60,423 bases of DNA from an uncultured Ellagibacter sp. (GCA_934654815.1 CAKUGU010000009.1:1-60423); one strand, 5' to 3'. Shown: positions 7,752 through 16,415, counted from the stretch's first letter. Program-made: numbers and translations. Notes: a model not told the origin generated them from the sequence alone.

Positions 7752-9107
7752 ATGAGCAATCCCAACGCCGCAGCAGGCGCACAAGAAAAGACCCCGAGCT
7801 ACGCATGGATCGCGCTCGTCGTCTCGCTGCTCGCTGCAATCTCCATCGTGTACGCATGGATGTGGCTGCCCGCCATCACCTTCCCGGTGTTCAAAGGCTG
7901 GCTCGGCGCCAACTGCGCCTCCGTGCAGGCCGACCCGTCGCAGTTCGGCCTTCTGTCCAACGTCATGGGCCTTGTGCCCATCGCCGCGCTCATCATGGCA
8001 TTCCCAGCGTCGTTCGTCGTCCGCAAGTTCGGCCCGAAGGCGGGCACGCTCGTAGGCCTCGGGCTGGCGATCGTCGGATCCGCCATTTGCGCGCTCACCG
8101 TCGCGTCCGACTTCACGCTGTTCCTCGCCGGCCGCTTCATCCTGGGCCTCGGCCTCGCTCAGACCATCGTTGCCGGCCCGACCTGCGTCTCCATCTGGTT
8201 CCCGAACACCACGCGCGGACGTGCCATGGCGATCTGGTCCATCTGGGCGCCGGTCGGCATCTTCACGGTGAACGTCTTCGGCGATAGCATTTACCATATG
8301 GTCGGCCAGAACCTCGTCACGCTTCTGTGGGTCTGGACTGTCGTGATCGTCGTCATCGCGGTGCTCTTCGCCGTCGTGTTCCGCAAGCCCCGCGCCGACG
8401 AGGCCTCCGAGGTCTCGGCCGAGACGAAGTCGTTCCGCGAGGTGCTTCCGTTCTTCAAGAAGCGCCAGCTGTGGTGCCTCATCTTCATGTTCGCGATCTT
8501 CAACTACATGAACTACGCCTTCAGCCAGTACCTGAAGACCTGGCTGCAGCTCGACCCCGCCGCCGGCGGCCTCGGGTGGGACCCGGCCATGGCGGGCCTT
8601 ATCGGCGGCGCGCTGACCGCGTGCGGCATCCTGGCCCCCATCGGCGGCTTCATCCTGGACAAGCTGCCGCATAATCTGAAGTACATCGCGGTCGTTTCCG
8701 GCATCACCGGCCTCACCGTCTGCTCGGCGCTCGCCTTCCAGAACAACATGGTCGTGTTCGCCTTCTACGCCATCTTCTTCTGCATCGGCAACATGTTCCT
8801 GAACGGCTGCTGCCGCCCGATGGTGCCGACCTACGTGTTCAAGGGCGGCGCGACCGCGGTCGCACTCGGCCTGTCCTTCCTCACGTTCGGCCAGTACCTC
8901 GGCCAGACGATCACGTCCTACGCACTCGAGCCGTTCAACGCCTCCATGCAAGCCGGCGCGTGCGACCCGATGCTCGCCTTCTGGGCATTGGTCCCGATCG
9001 GCGTGGTGGGCATCATCGCCTCGCTGTTCATGAAGCCTTCCAAGAAGGACCTTGCCGGCGGCAAGCCCCAGGGCAAGCCCGCTGAAGGAACAGAGAGCGC
9101 GCACTAA
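7752..9107 (+). CDS. MFS transporter 1
   Basis: A 451-residue polytopic protein with about 12 hydrophobic segments. The typical MFS pattern is visible: FPASFVVRKFGPKAGTLVG between helices 2 and 3 (motif A-like), GRFILGLGLAQTIVAGP, and a central hydrophilic loop around residues 215-235. The ATG is preceded by AGAGGGGAAAC. It lies in the cassette 1 region after the amidohydrolase-like gene and is followed by a stem-loop at 9153. It probably imports the molybdoenzyme substrate or exports its product, in the cytoplasmic membrane. Substrate unknown. Confidence 0.88.
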   Translation: MSNPNAAAGAQEKTPSYAWIALVVSLLAAISIVYAWMWLPAITFPVFKGWLGANCASVQADPSQFGLLSNVMGLVPIAALIMAFPASFVVRKFGPKAGTLVGLGLAIVGSAICALTVASDFTLFLAGRFILGLGLAQTIVAGPTCVSIWFPNTTRGRAMAIWSIWAPVGIFTVNVFGDSIYHMVGQNLVTLLWVWTVVIVVIAVLFAVVFRKPRADEASEVSAETKSFREVLPFFKKRQLWCLIFMFAIFNYMNYAFSQYLKTWLQLDPAAGGLGWDPAMAGLIGGALTACGILAPIGGFILDKLPHNLKYIAVVSGITGLTVCSALAFQNNMVVFAFYAIFFCIGNMFLNGCCRPMVPTYVFKGGATAVALGLSFLTFGQYLGQTITSYALEPFNASMQAGACDPMLAFWALVPIGVVGIIASLFMKPSKKDLAGGKPQGKPAEGTESAH

Positions 9108-9152
9108 CCTTCATCTCGCTCAACGCCCGATGAACCAACCACATTGACCCGA

Positions 9153-9187
9153 GGGCACCTGCGCGAAACCCAGCAGGTGCCCTTCTT
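9153..9187 (+). terminator. Stem-loop between MFS 1 and the DAVTGAT-array gene
   Basis: A 10-bp perfect stem, GGGCACCTGC (9153-9162) with GCAGGTGCCC (9173-9182), has a 10-nt loop and is followed by TTCTTG. It sits directly upstream of the AAGGAGG ribosome binding site (9196-9202) of the next gene. It is probably a terminator, or an attenuator if transcription continues. Confidence 0.6.
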
Positions 9188-9211
9188 GCATGTCCAAGGA
9201 GGCCGCAATCC

Positions 9212-9664
9212 ATGGGAAACGACGAGAACGTGCGCAAGCCGCTCAAGATCGCGCATATCGACGCCGTGACCGGGCCGACCGACTGGGCTGGCCGGTCGAT
9301 CGAACTTGAAAGGAAAATGGGCATGGAAGGCCACGCCCCTGCCCCGCCGAAAGACGGAAGGCGCCCGGGAAGCAGGAAGGTCGATGCCGTCACGCAGGCG
9401 ACCGACGCGGTGACGGGCGCGACGATGTCGGTCGCCCTCGACGCGCGCGCAGCGGGCGCAGACGCCGTATCGGGTGCAACCGTCGACGCGGTGACGGGCG
9501 CGACGACGCGCAAGCCCAAGCAGTCCCCCGCGCCCACGCGCGACGAGGTCGACGCCGCGACGGGCGCGACCCCGGGCGTCGCCGCGGCATGCCGGGACCT
9601 CGGGATGTCGGCGCTGAGCGACGTGGTGAGCGAATTCGGCATCAAGCCTCCCGGTCAGGCGTGA
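9212..9664 (+). CDS. DAVTGAT-array protein (putative multi-flavinylated polypeptide)
   Basis: A 150-residue protein starting at ATG 9212 with a near-perfect ribosome binding site (AAGGAGG, 9 nt upstream) and host-like codon use. Four exact copies of D-x-x-(S/T)-G-A-T are present: D65-T71, D84-T90, D92-T98 and D114-T120. There are two degenerate copies, DAVTGPT at 17-23 and DAVTQAT at 58-64. This heptad is the site at which ApbE transferases attach FMN through a phosphoester to the final Thr. Known substrates carry it inside an FMN_bind domain; no such domain, signal peptide or membrane helix is seen here. A soluble multi-FMN electron carrier serving the flanking molybdoenzymes is an inference. 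No apbE gene is in the window. Confidence 0.75.
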   Translation: MGNDENVRKPLKIAHIDAVTGPTDWAGRSIELERKMGMEGHAPAPPKDGRRPGSRKVDAVTQATDAVTGATMSVALDARAAGADAVSGATVDAVTGATTRKPKQSPAPTRDEVDAATGATPGVAAACRDLGMSALSDVVSEFGIKPPGQA

Positions 9665-9725
9665 CCGCACTCCGGCAGAACGAAAGGGGCGTTTCCGCCG
9701 CAGGACGAGAGCGCCGGCTGTCCTG

Positions 9726-9737
9726 ATGCTTTATACT
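9726..9737 (+). promoter_or_regulatory. Candidate -10 region of the luxR gene
   Basis: TATACT at 9732-9737 lies about 100 bp before the ATG at 9839. The 12-mer ATGCTTTATACT is identical to the one at 50120-50131, upstream of an SLH protein gene. No matching -35 is seen, so confidence is low. Confidence 0.35.
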
Positions 9738-9838
9738 TGGAAGAGGGGATTTCGGGGCCGAATGCGCGAAGGGGATGCGCATCGCGTCGTTGTCGGTTTC
9801 TCTTAGCAAACGAGTCCATTGAAATCGAGGGGGAGACA

Positions 9839-11335
9839 ATGGCTGACGACAACAAGCGCGCCGGTTCCGACGGCGCCATGGAGCTTTTGGCGATGGGCGG
9901 CTTCGCCCTGTTCTTCGGCTGGATGCTCATCACGTTCTATTGGCTTTTCGCCGAGTTCCTGCAAGTCCTTCCCGTGGGAGAGCGCGACGTCATACAGCTG
10001 TTCATCTTCGCGGGCATAGCGCTCGGCTACCTTATGTGCCACGTCCTTGCGAAGCGGGCATCGTTCACGCTCTTCAAGGCGCCCGTCTTCGCCGCGGAAG
10101 CGGTGCTCTCACTCGCCGTTCCCGTCATCTGCTTCGCCCTCGCCGCGAACATCGCCATCCCCACGCCCGTGTTCTGCGCCGTGAACCTCCTTGCCGGCAT
10201 CGGGGGCGGCATGCTCACCGTGAGCTGGCTCGACGTGTGCGGACGCTGCAAATCGAAGGCGTACGCGCGCTTCTGCGCCGAGGCGCTTCTGGGAGGAGGC
10301 GCGCTCTTCGCACTCGCGGCCCTCATGCCAACGCAGTTCCAGCCCGTGTTCTGCATCGTCTACATCGCGGTTTCGATCGCCATCCTGCGCTACGCGAGCG
10401 CGAACGCCGACAACGCCGCCGCGGCGAGCATAAGCGCCGTGAAGCGCCTTCCCTGGAAGTTCGCAAGGGAAATCGAGCCGTCGTTCATCGCATTCGGCAT
10501 CGTGTTCGGGCTCACCTTCGTGTTCCTGTTCAACTACGGCGCCGACTACGTGTTCGTGGGGCTTCTGGCCACGATCCCCGGTGCCGCTATCCTGCTCGCT
10601 CTCACCGTGAAGGGCGTGTTTTTGAACATCACCGTCCTGCAGCGCATCCTTCTGTGCGTGACGGTGCTTTCGTGCATCTGCATCCCGTTCGCGACCGGGT
10701 ACATCCAGCTCGCCTGCGCGTTCCTCGTGATCGCGGCATGGGCGCTGTTTATGCCCACCACCTACGCGCATCTCGTGCGCAAGAGCGTGGAAATCGGCGA
10801 GATCTCCGTTTTCCGCCAGGTTCCGCAGCGCCTGTTGGCAAGCTCGATCGGGTATCTCGTCGGCTGGGGAATCGCCAGCGCCGTCACCGTCGTCTTCGGC
10901 GCGCATTCCGACGCCTTCACGGTGGTGCGCCTGTGCACCGCATGCCTCGTGGTGCTTGCCGTCATGGTGTTCTTCCCTCAGTCCGAGCACCACGGCGAAA
11001 CGAGCGACCGCGCGCCGGAAGTGCCCGCCGAGATCCAGGATGGCGTGCATGCGGCGCCCGCCGGCATGACCGAAGCCGAGGCGTTCGAAGCGCGCATCGC
11101 GGCCGTAGCCGATATGTACCAGCTCTCCCCGCGCGAGACCGACGTCCTCCACTACCTCGCGAAGGGCCGAAACGCCGCCTACATCCAGAACAAGCTCACG
11201 ATCTCGCCGCACACGGTGAAGAGCCACATCTACAGCATCTACCGCAAAACCGACATCCACTCCCAGCAATCGCTCATGGATTTCGTCGAGGAATACCCCC
11301 TTTCCCAGCCAAGCGTCGAGAAGCGCGGGCGCTGA
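9839..11335 (+). CDS. Membrane-embedded LuxR-family transcriptional regulator
   Basis: A 498-residue protein. The first ~400 residues hold roughly 12 hydrophobic helices (MELLAMGGFALFFGWMLITF onward). The C-terminal 65 residues are a LuxR/GerE helix-turn-helix: LSPRETDVLHYLAKGRNAA, then ISPHTVKSHIYSIYRKTDIH. The ATG at 9839 is chosen because it follows GAGGGGGAGAC; an in-frame ATG at 9737 lacks this. Regulators of this 12-helix type are abundant in Eggerthellaceae and usually sit next to the enzyme and transporter genes they control. It lies between the two molybdoenzyme cassettes, so it probably senses a substrate in the membrane and activates one or both. Confidence 0.88.
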   Translation: MADDNKRAGSDGAMELLAMGGFALFFGWMLITFYWLFAEFLQVLPVGERDVIQLFIFAGIALGYLMCHVLAKRASFTLFKAPVFAAEAVLSLAVPVICFALAANIAIPTPVFCAVNLLAGIGGGMLTVSWLDVCGRCKSKAYARFCAEALLGGGALFALAALMPTQFQPVFCIVYIAVSIAILRYASANADNAAAASISAVKRLPWKFAREIEPSFIAFGIVFGLTFVFLFNYGADYVFVGLLATIPGAAILLALTVKGVFLNITVLQRILLCVTVLSCICIPFATGYIQLACAFLVIAAWALFMPTTYAHLVRKSVEIGEISVFRQVPQRLLASSIGYLVGWGIASAVTVVFGAHSDAFTVVRLCTACLVVLAVMVFFPQSEHHGETSDRAPEVPAEIQDGVHAAPAGMTEAEAFEARIAAVADMYQLSPRETDVLHYLAKGRNAAYIQNKLTISPHTVKSHIYSIYRKTDIHSQQSLMDFVEEYPLSQPSVEKRGR

Positions 11336-11484
11336 GGGAACCTTCTTTCATCCTTTTCCGCGAAACGCCAGGTAAACGTCTCATACCAGCGTACTGATTT
11401 CCAACACGGCATACCCATCACGCGATAGCGTCACCATCGATCCGTGGTCAACTCCTCTCAACCCGTTAGGGGGCGGGATTCTCG

Positions 11485-11533
11485 GGGCGGACACCCGACA
11501 TATGTCCCGCCGGGCCTGCGCAGGGCGGACACC
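11485..11533. promoter_or_regulatory. Direct/inverted repeats upstream of molybdoenzyme 2 (candidate operator)
   Basis: GGGCGGACACC occurs at 11485-11495 and again at 11523-11533, spaced 38 bp (nearly four helical turns). Between them GGACA (11489-11493) is mirrored by TGTCC (11503-11507), and GACATATGTC (11497-11506) is palindromic. It lies 35-83 bp before the ATG at 11568 and immediately downstream of the membrane LuxR gene. Plausible binding region for that regulator. Confidence 0.4.
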
Positions 11534-11567
11534 TGCAATCGCTTAAGGCCCTACGAGAGGAGGATCG

Positions 11568-13964
11568 ATGGCTGACACTATCGAGAAAGTCGAAACCGGT
11601 ATCGAGGGGCGCGATCGCGACGATATCGGCAACTCCAAGGAGGAAAACCAGTTCAACTTCGGCGCCGGCGTGCACCAAGAGGTTGACCCTCGCTGGAAGC
11701 ATCCCGGCGAGTGGCAGTACGAGGAAGACGGAATGATCGTCACGCGTACGTCGGTGTGGTCGGCTCCCGGCTGCCACGAGGGATGCGGCGTCCTTGTGTA
11801 CTCCGACAAGGAGACGGGGCGCTTCATCAAGTGCGAAGGCGACCCGGACGACCCGTACAACCGCGGCGCGCTCTGCCCGCGCTGCCTCGCGTTCAAGCAG
11901 GTCGAGTTCCACCCCGACCGCATCCTTCACCCGATGAAGCGCGCGGGGAAACGCGGCGAGAACAAGTGGGAGCGCATCTCCTGGGACGAGGCGCTCGAAA
12001 CCTGCTACAAGGAGTTCCGCCGCATCTCGATGACCTACGGCGGCGATTCCATCCACTGCCTGCGCGGCACCGCGCGCGACAACCAGTGGCAGGTCGGCCG
12101 CATGGCGAACACGTTCGGAAGTCCGAACGAGTACGGCTTCCTTTCGGGCACCGCATGCTACCTTCCCCGCCTGTCGCTCATGATCATGACCTACGGCGGC
12201 ATGCTCATCGCAGACTTCTCGCAGTTCTCCGCGCTGCGCTACGACGACCCCGAGTGGACCTGCCCCGAATGCACCATCGTCTGGGGCTGCAACCCCACCA
12301 TCTCGAACCCCGACTTCTTCATGGGCCACTGGGTGACCGACGCCATGAAGCTCGGCTGCAAGCTCATCTCCGTCGAACCGCGCGTCACCTGGCTCGCCGC
12401 GCACGCCGACATCCACCTGCAGCTGCGCCCCGGCACCGACACCGCGCTCGCGCTCGCGATGATCAAGGTCATCGTCGACGAGGACCTCTACGACCACGAC
12501 TTCGTCGAGCGCTGGACCTACGGCTTCGACGAGCTCGCCGAGCGCGCCCGCGAGCTTTCGCTCGACGAGGTCGAAGAGATGACCTGGGTGCCGAAGGAGA
12601 AGATCGTCGCCGCGGCCCGCATGTTCGCGAACGCCCATCCGGCGAACGTCGTGTGGGGCCTCGCCGTCGACATGCAGTCGCAGGGCACGCCGTGCGCAGC
12701 CGCCATCGCCGCGCTGTGGACGATCACCGGCAACCTCGACATCCCGGGCGGCATGTGCTACACCGCGTCCCCCATGGGCGTCGACCAGCCGTCCGCGGGC
12801 GCGTGGGGCATCTACGACCTCATCAACGAGGAGATGCAGAAGAAGCGCGTCGGCTGGAAGGAATTCCCGATGTACCGCTACGGCCTCACCCAGGCCATGC
12901 CCGACATGTGCCTTGAGTACTGCGAAGCGGGCAAGGTGAAAGGCGTCTGGATCCAGACCTCCAACGGCATCGCCTGCATGAGCTGCGAGACCGAGCGTTG
13001 GTACGAGGCCATGAAGAAGGTCGAGTTCGTGGCCGCATGCGACATCTTCATGACGCCGACCATCCAGGCGTACGCCGACATCGTCATGCCGGTCCAGACC
13101 TGGGCCGAGAAGCACTCCGTGCGCGCTCACTACTACTTCCTGTCGGCCATCACCGGCGGCTGCGCCACCGAGGGCGAGGCGAAGTCCGACTGCGAGATCA
13201 ACCGCGAGCTCGCGCAGTACTTCGACAACGACGACGAGTTCAACCGCGCCATCGAGCGCCCCGAAGGCAAGCAGCACACCTGGCCGTGGAAGACCGAGGA
13301 CGAGGTGTACGACGAGATCGTGAAACCCTCCGGCTTCACGTTCCGCGAGCTCATGGAGCACGGGCCGGCGTACCAGAAGTACGTCTACAAGAAGTACGAG
13401 AAGGGCCTCATGCGCCCCGACGGACAGCCCGGATTCAACACGCCGACCGGCCGCATCGAGTTCTGGTCGACGCTGTTCCAGAAGTTCGGCTACGACCCGC
13501 TGCCCTACATCGAGGAGCCCGGCATCGGGCCGGTGACCACGCCCGACCTCTACAAAGAGTACCCGATGATCATGATCACGGGCGCCCGCACCACCTCATT
13601 CTTCCACTCCGAGCATCGTCAGATCCCCTACCTGCGCCAGCTCACGCCCGACCCGTGGGTCCAGATCCATCCGCGCGACGCGGAACGTTTGCACATCTGC
13701 GAAGGCGACTGGGTGTGGCTCGAGAACCATCGCGGCCGCGCACGCCAGCGCGCACGCGTGACCTACGAGGTGCACGAGGGCACCATCGCCGCACAGCACG
13801 GCTGGTGGTTCCCCGAGCAGGACGGCGCCGAGCCGAACCTGTACGGCTTCCGCCAGTCCAACATCAATCAGCTGCTCGCCAACAAGCCCGGCACGACCGG
13901 CTTCGGCGCCGACCTTAAGTGCACGCTCGCCAAGGTGTACCGCTGCAAGGAGGAGGAACTGTAA
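11568..13964 (+). CDS. Molybdopterin oxidoreductase, DMSO reductase superfamily (catalytic subunit 2)
   Basis: A 798-residue paralogue of the enzyme at 3254, again without an export signal. The N-terminal cluster region reads SAPGCHEGCGVLVY, followed by ALCPRCLAF, with the same missing first cysteine. C197 in GTACYLPR corresponds to C194 of the first enzyme and is the candidate Mo ligand. The C-terminus keeps the cofactor-binding segments (VQIHPRDAERLHI, EGDWVWLENHRG). The ATG follows GAGAGGAGGATCG. The stop overlaps the start of the ferredoxin subunit (TAATG), indicating translational coupling. Predicted to catalyse a reductive or non-redox transformation of an aromatic or similar substrate; substrate unknown. 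Confidence 0.85.
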   Translation: MADTIEKVETGIEGRDRDDIGNSKEENQFNFGAGVHQEVDPRWKHPGEWQYEEDGMIVTRTSVWSAPGCHEGCGVLVYSDKETGRFIKCEGDPDDPYNRGALCPRCLAFKQVEFHPDRILHPMKRAGKRGENKWERISWDEALETCYKEFRRISMTYGGDSIHCLRGTARDNQWQVGRMANTFGSPNEYGFLSGTACYLPRLSLMIMTYGGMLIADFSQFSALRYDDPEWTCPECTIVWGCNPTISNPDFFMGHWVTDAMKLGCKLISVEPRVTWLAAHADIHLQLRPGTDTALALAMIKVIVDEDLYDHDFVERWTYGFDELAERARELSLDEVEEMTWVPKEKIVAAARMFANAHPANVVWGLAVDMQSQGTPCAAAIAALWTITGNLDIPGGMCYTASPMGVDQPSAGAWGIYDLINEEMQKKRVGWKEFPMYRYGLTQAMPDMCLEYCEAGKVKGVWIQTSNGIACMSCETERWYEAMKKVEFVAACDIFMTPTIQAYADIVMPVQTWAEKHSVRAHYYFLSAITGGCATEGEAKSDCEINRELAQYFDNDDEFNRAIERPEGKQHTWPWKTEDEVYDEIVKPSGFTFRELMEHGPAYQKYVYKKYEKGLMRPDGQPGFNTPTGRIEFWSTLFQKFGYDPLPYIEEPGIGPVTTPDLYKEYPMIMITGARTTSFFHSEHRQIPYLRQLTPDPWVQIHPRDAERLHICEGDWVWLENHRGRARQRARVTYEVHEGTIAAQHGWWFPEQDGAEPNLYGFRQSNINQLLANKPGTTGFGADLKCTLAKVYRCKEEEL

Positions 13965-14323
13965 TGTCCAAGAACGGAATTCTCGTCGATTACCAGTACT
14001 GCACCGGGTGCTATTCCTGCGAGGTCGCTTGCCAGTCCGAGCTCGATCTGCCGCTCGGCCAGTGGGGCGTGAAGGTCATGCAGAACGGCCCGTGGCCGAT
14101 CAAGGACAAGGACGGCAACGAGACCGACCAGTACGTCTACGACTTCATCCCGGCGTTCACGAAGCTGTGCGATCTGTGCGCAGAGCGCCAAGAAAAGGGC
14201 AAGGCCCCGTCGTGCGTGTTCCACTGCCAGGCGAAATGCATGCAGTTCGGGCCCGTCGACGAGCTCGTCAAGAAGCTTGACGAGAAGCCCCAGCAATATC
14301 TCTGGGTGCCGCCCTGCGCATAG
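13964..14323 (+). CDS. 4Fe-4S ferredoxin-type electron-transfer subunit 2
   Basis: A 119-residue protein starting at the ATG that overlaps the stop of the catalytic subunit, with AAGGAGGAGG just upstream. MSKNGILVDYQYCTGCYSC continues to EVACQ, giving the first cluster motif. CDLCAERQEKGKAPSC and VFHCQAKCMQFGP give the second. It is a clear paralogue of the subunit at 5685 and the expected electron-transfer partner of the enzyme at 11568. No membrane anchor is present, so the complex is probably soluble in the cytosol. Confidence 0.88.
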   Translation: MSKNGILVDYQYCTGCYSCEVACQSELDLPLGQWGVKVMQNGPWPIKDKDGNETDQYVYDFIPAFTKLCDLCAERQEKGKAPSCVFHCQAKCMQFGPVDELVKKLDEKPQQYLWVPPCA

Positions 14324-14357
14324 GCGCGTAAGCGGAAACGCCCGCAGAGAACGATCA

Positions 14358-14399
14358 GGGCCGCTCGCAAGCAAAAGCGTCGCGGGCGGCCCGCCCTTT
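14358..14399 (+). terminator. Stem-loop after cassette 2 catalytic genes
   Basis: GGGCCGCTCGC (14358-14368) pairs with GCGGGCGGCCC (14382-14392), with one G-U pair, and is followed by GCCCTTT. Candidate terminator or attenuator between the ferredoxin subunit and MFS 2. It mirrors the arrangement in cassette 1. Confidence 0.5.
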
Positions 14400-14470
14400 A
14401 GCATCTGAAAACGCGCATCGAGGGGAAGCGCGGTGCATGGGGAAAGCCTAAGGGAACAGGGAGGGGAAAC

Positions 14471-15766
14471 ATGACCGCACCGACCGCGAGCGACATCGCT
14501 CGCCAGGACAAAGCGAGCGGCAAGGCATGGGCCATGCTCGCCGTCACGTATTTCGCGAGCATCTGCGCACCGCTTTGCCAGTTCAAGATACCGCCTTTGG
14601 CTTCGTGGCTTTTTCCGGCGTTCCACGGCGCACTCGATTCCGTGACGTTCGGCACGCTCATGAGCGCCATCGCCCTGATCGGCGTCGTGCTCGCCTTCCC
14701 CGCCGCCTTCATCGCGCGGCGCATGGGGCTTAAGAACGTCATCCTGCTTTCGGTCGCTTGCCTGGGCGTCGGAAGCGCCCTCGGCGGCGTCGACGCGAAC
14801 CTGGCTTTGCTCTTGGCGAGCCGGCTGCTCGAAGGCGTCGGCATCGGGCTCATCGGCGTGGCCGCGCCGTCGTGCGTGACCATCTGGTTCCCCGAACGCA
14901 AACGCGGGCTCGCCTTGGGCCTTTGGGCCACATGGGTGCCCGTCGGGTCGGTACTCGCCTTCAACATCGTCCCGATGATCGCGGGCGCATTCGGCTACCA
15001 AGCCGTGTTCTTCGCTCTCGCCGCCGTGTGCCTCGTCGCATTCGCGCTGTTCGCGCTCGTGTACCGCATGCCAGAAGGCGCCACAGGCGACATGGGCGTG
15101 GAAGGCACGTTCAAAGAGTCGCTCAAGCACTGCAAGAACCGCCGCATCTGGATCTTGGGCGCGGTGTTCTTCCTGTTCTCGATGACCACCATCGGCATCA
15201 TGAACACCTACTACAACACCTTCCTCGAGTCTCAGCTCGGCATGGACGCGCAGACCGCCTCGTCGCTTTCCTCCATCATCATGCTGATCTCGCTCGTCGT
15301 GGCGCCGCTCACCGGGCTTATCTCGGACCGCCTGCCGCTCGGACGCAAGTACATCGTCGGCATCGTGATGATGGTGCTCCTCATCCCCACCGGTTTCTTC
15401 ATGTTCTACACCGGCGACGGCGCGGTGGCCGTCATGTGGGCCACCATCGTATTGCAGGGCATCGGCGGCAGCATGTGCGGCGGGTCGCTTCGCCCGATGG
15501 CCCCGATGCTCATGCGCAACACGGCGATGGGCGCCACCATGGCCATGGCGGTCATGCAGTTCTGTCAGAACCTCGGATCCGCGATCGGGTCTCCCCTGTT
15601 CGGCGCCGTGATGAGCGCACAAGGCTGGGAAGCAGCGAGCCTTATCCTGCAGCTGCCCGCCTACGTGCTCGCACTCGTGCTGTGCTTCTTCATCCTGCCA
15701 CGCGGCAAAGACGTGACCCATCTCGACGACACGCCGGCCGACAAGGCGTGGCCGAAGGGGTTCTAA
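14471..15766 (+). CDS. MFS transporter 2
   Basis: A 431-residue, 12-helix major facilitator. Visible marks: FPAAFIARRMGLKNVILLS (motif A-like loop), LLASRLLEGVGIGLIGVAAP, and IWFPERKRGLALGLWATWVP. The second half has GLISDRLPLGRKYIVG, the repeat of motif A. The ATG follows GGGAGGGGAAAC. It is a paralogue of MFS 3 at 16416; the two flank an orphan 179-aa gene. Likely moves the substrate or product of molybdoenzyme 2. Confidence 0.88.
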   Translation: MTAPTASDIARQDKASGKAWAMLAVTYFASICAPLCQFKIPPLASWLFPAFHGALDSVTFGTLMSAIALIGVVLAFPAAFIARRMGLKNVILLSVACLGVGSALGGVDANLALLLASRLLEGVGIGLIGVAAPSCVTIWFPERKRGLALGLWATWVPVGSVLAFNIVPMIAGAFGYQAVFFALAAVCLVAFALFALVYRMPEGATGDMGVEGTFKESLKHCKNRRIWILGAVFFLFSMTTIGIMNTYYNTFLESQLGMDAQTASSLSSIIMLISLVVAPLTGLISDRLPLGRKYIVGIVMMVLLIPTGFFMFYTGDGAVAVMWATIVLQGIGGSMCGGSLRPMAPMLMRNTAMGATMAMAVMQFCQNLGSAIGSPLFGAVMSAQGWEAASLILQLPAYVLALVLCFFILPRGKDVTHLDDTPADKAWPKGF

Positions 15767-15799
15767 GGCTCGGCGCACCCAGCGAAAGGAAGGAAAACC

Positions 15800-16339
15800 A
15801 TGAAAGCAGAAGACCTCATCCTGCAAATCAAAGGCGCACCGCTGACCTCGGCGCTTGCCCTCGACCGGCTTCGCCTGGCGGTGACGAGCGGCACCGGCAT
15901 CCTGCCCGAATTCGCGCCCTACCTTGACGGCGCGGAAAGCTACCGAGAGTTTTTCGACGCCATCTACGCCGACGACTCCAAGAAGAACACGAGCGTCTGG
16001 GCCGAATGGGCGAAGCTTTCGCGCAAACCGTGGATCGAACGCTTCGACGCAAAGCTCGCGCTCACCGGGCTGCGGGTGAAAAGCGACGGGCTGCCGCTCG
16101 AGTTCGGGACGGGCATCGTGCTCGCCCCCACCGCGAGCCGCGACCGCGTCTGCAACCTGTACGTGTTCGCGTCCGGCGCGTTCAACGTCGAGGCGGCCGA
16201 TTTCGTGACCTCGATCGGCGGCTCGTTCACCGCAGCCGGCTACGATTTCAAGGGCGTTTACGGTGTGTACAAGTACCACGGAAGCGTCATCTTGGAAGAG
16301 TGGGAGGTCGAAGGCGACCCGACGCCGCACGCAGCGTAA
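15800..16339 (+). CDS. Hypothetical protein (179 aa) between two MFS genes
   Basis: Starts at ATG 15800 behind GAAAGGAAGGAAAACC, 33 bp after MFS 2. Soluble, no signal peptide, one cysteine (C140 region, RVCNLYVFASG). The N-terminal half is helical-looking (MKAEDLILQIKGAPL). The C-terminal half is rich in Gly, aromatic and beta-branched residues (SIGGSFTAAGYDFKGVYGVY). I do not recognise the family. Its position in a tight series with two MFS genes and a molybdoenzyme suggests a substrate-handling or accessory enzyme role; this is inference only. Confidence 0.75.
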   Translation: MKAEDLILQIKGAPLTSALALDRLRLAVTSGTGILPEFAPYLDGAESYREFFDAIYADDSKKNTSVWAEWAKLSRKPWIERFDAKLALTGLRVKSDGLPLEFGTGIVLAPTASRDRVCNLYVFASGAFNVEAADFVTSIGGSFTAAGYDFKGVYGVYKYHGSVILEEWEVEGDPTPHAA

Positions 16340-16415
16340 CGCCGCATGAACTTGTTCGTTCCGCGACCATGCACCGCACCTGTATCTGCATCGCACGCTA
16401 GAGAAAGGTTTCGCA

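Noticed and set aside
9028..9670. Minus-strand frames opposite the DAVTGAT-array gene
   Set aside because: They lack a ribosome binding site and extend into the MFS gene and the hairpin. The plus frame has AAGGAGG at ideal spacing and a repeated functional motif.
9737..9838. Upstream in-frame start for the membrane LuxR regulator
   Set aside because: The extra 34 residues are not hydrophobic, lack a ribosome binding site and overlap the candidate promoter. The ATG at 9839 has GAGGGGGAGAC.
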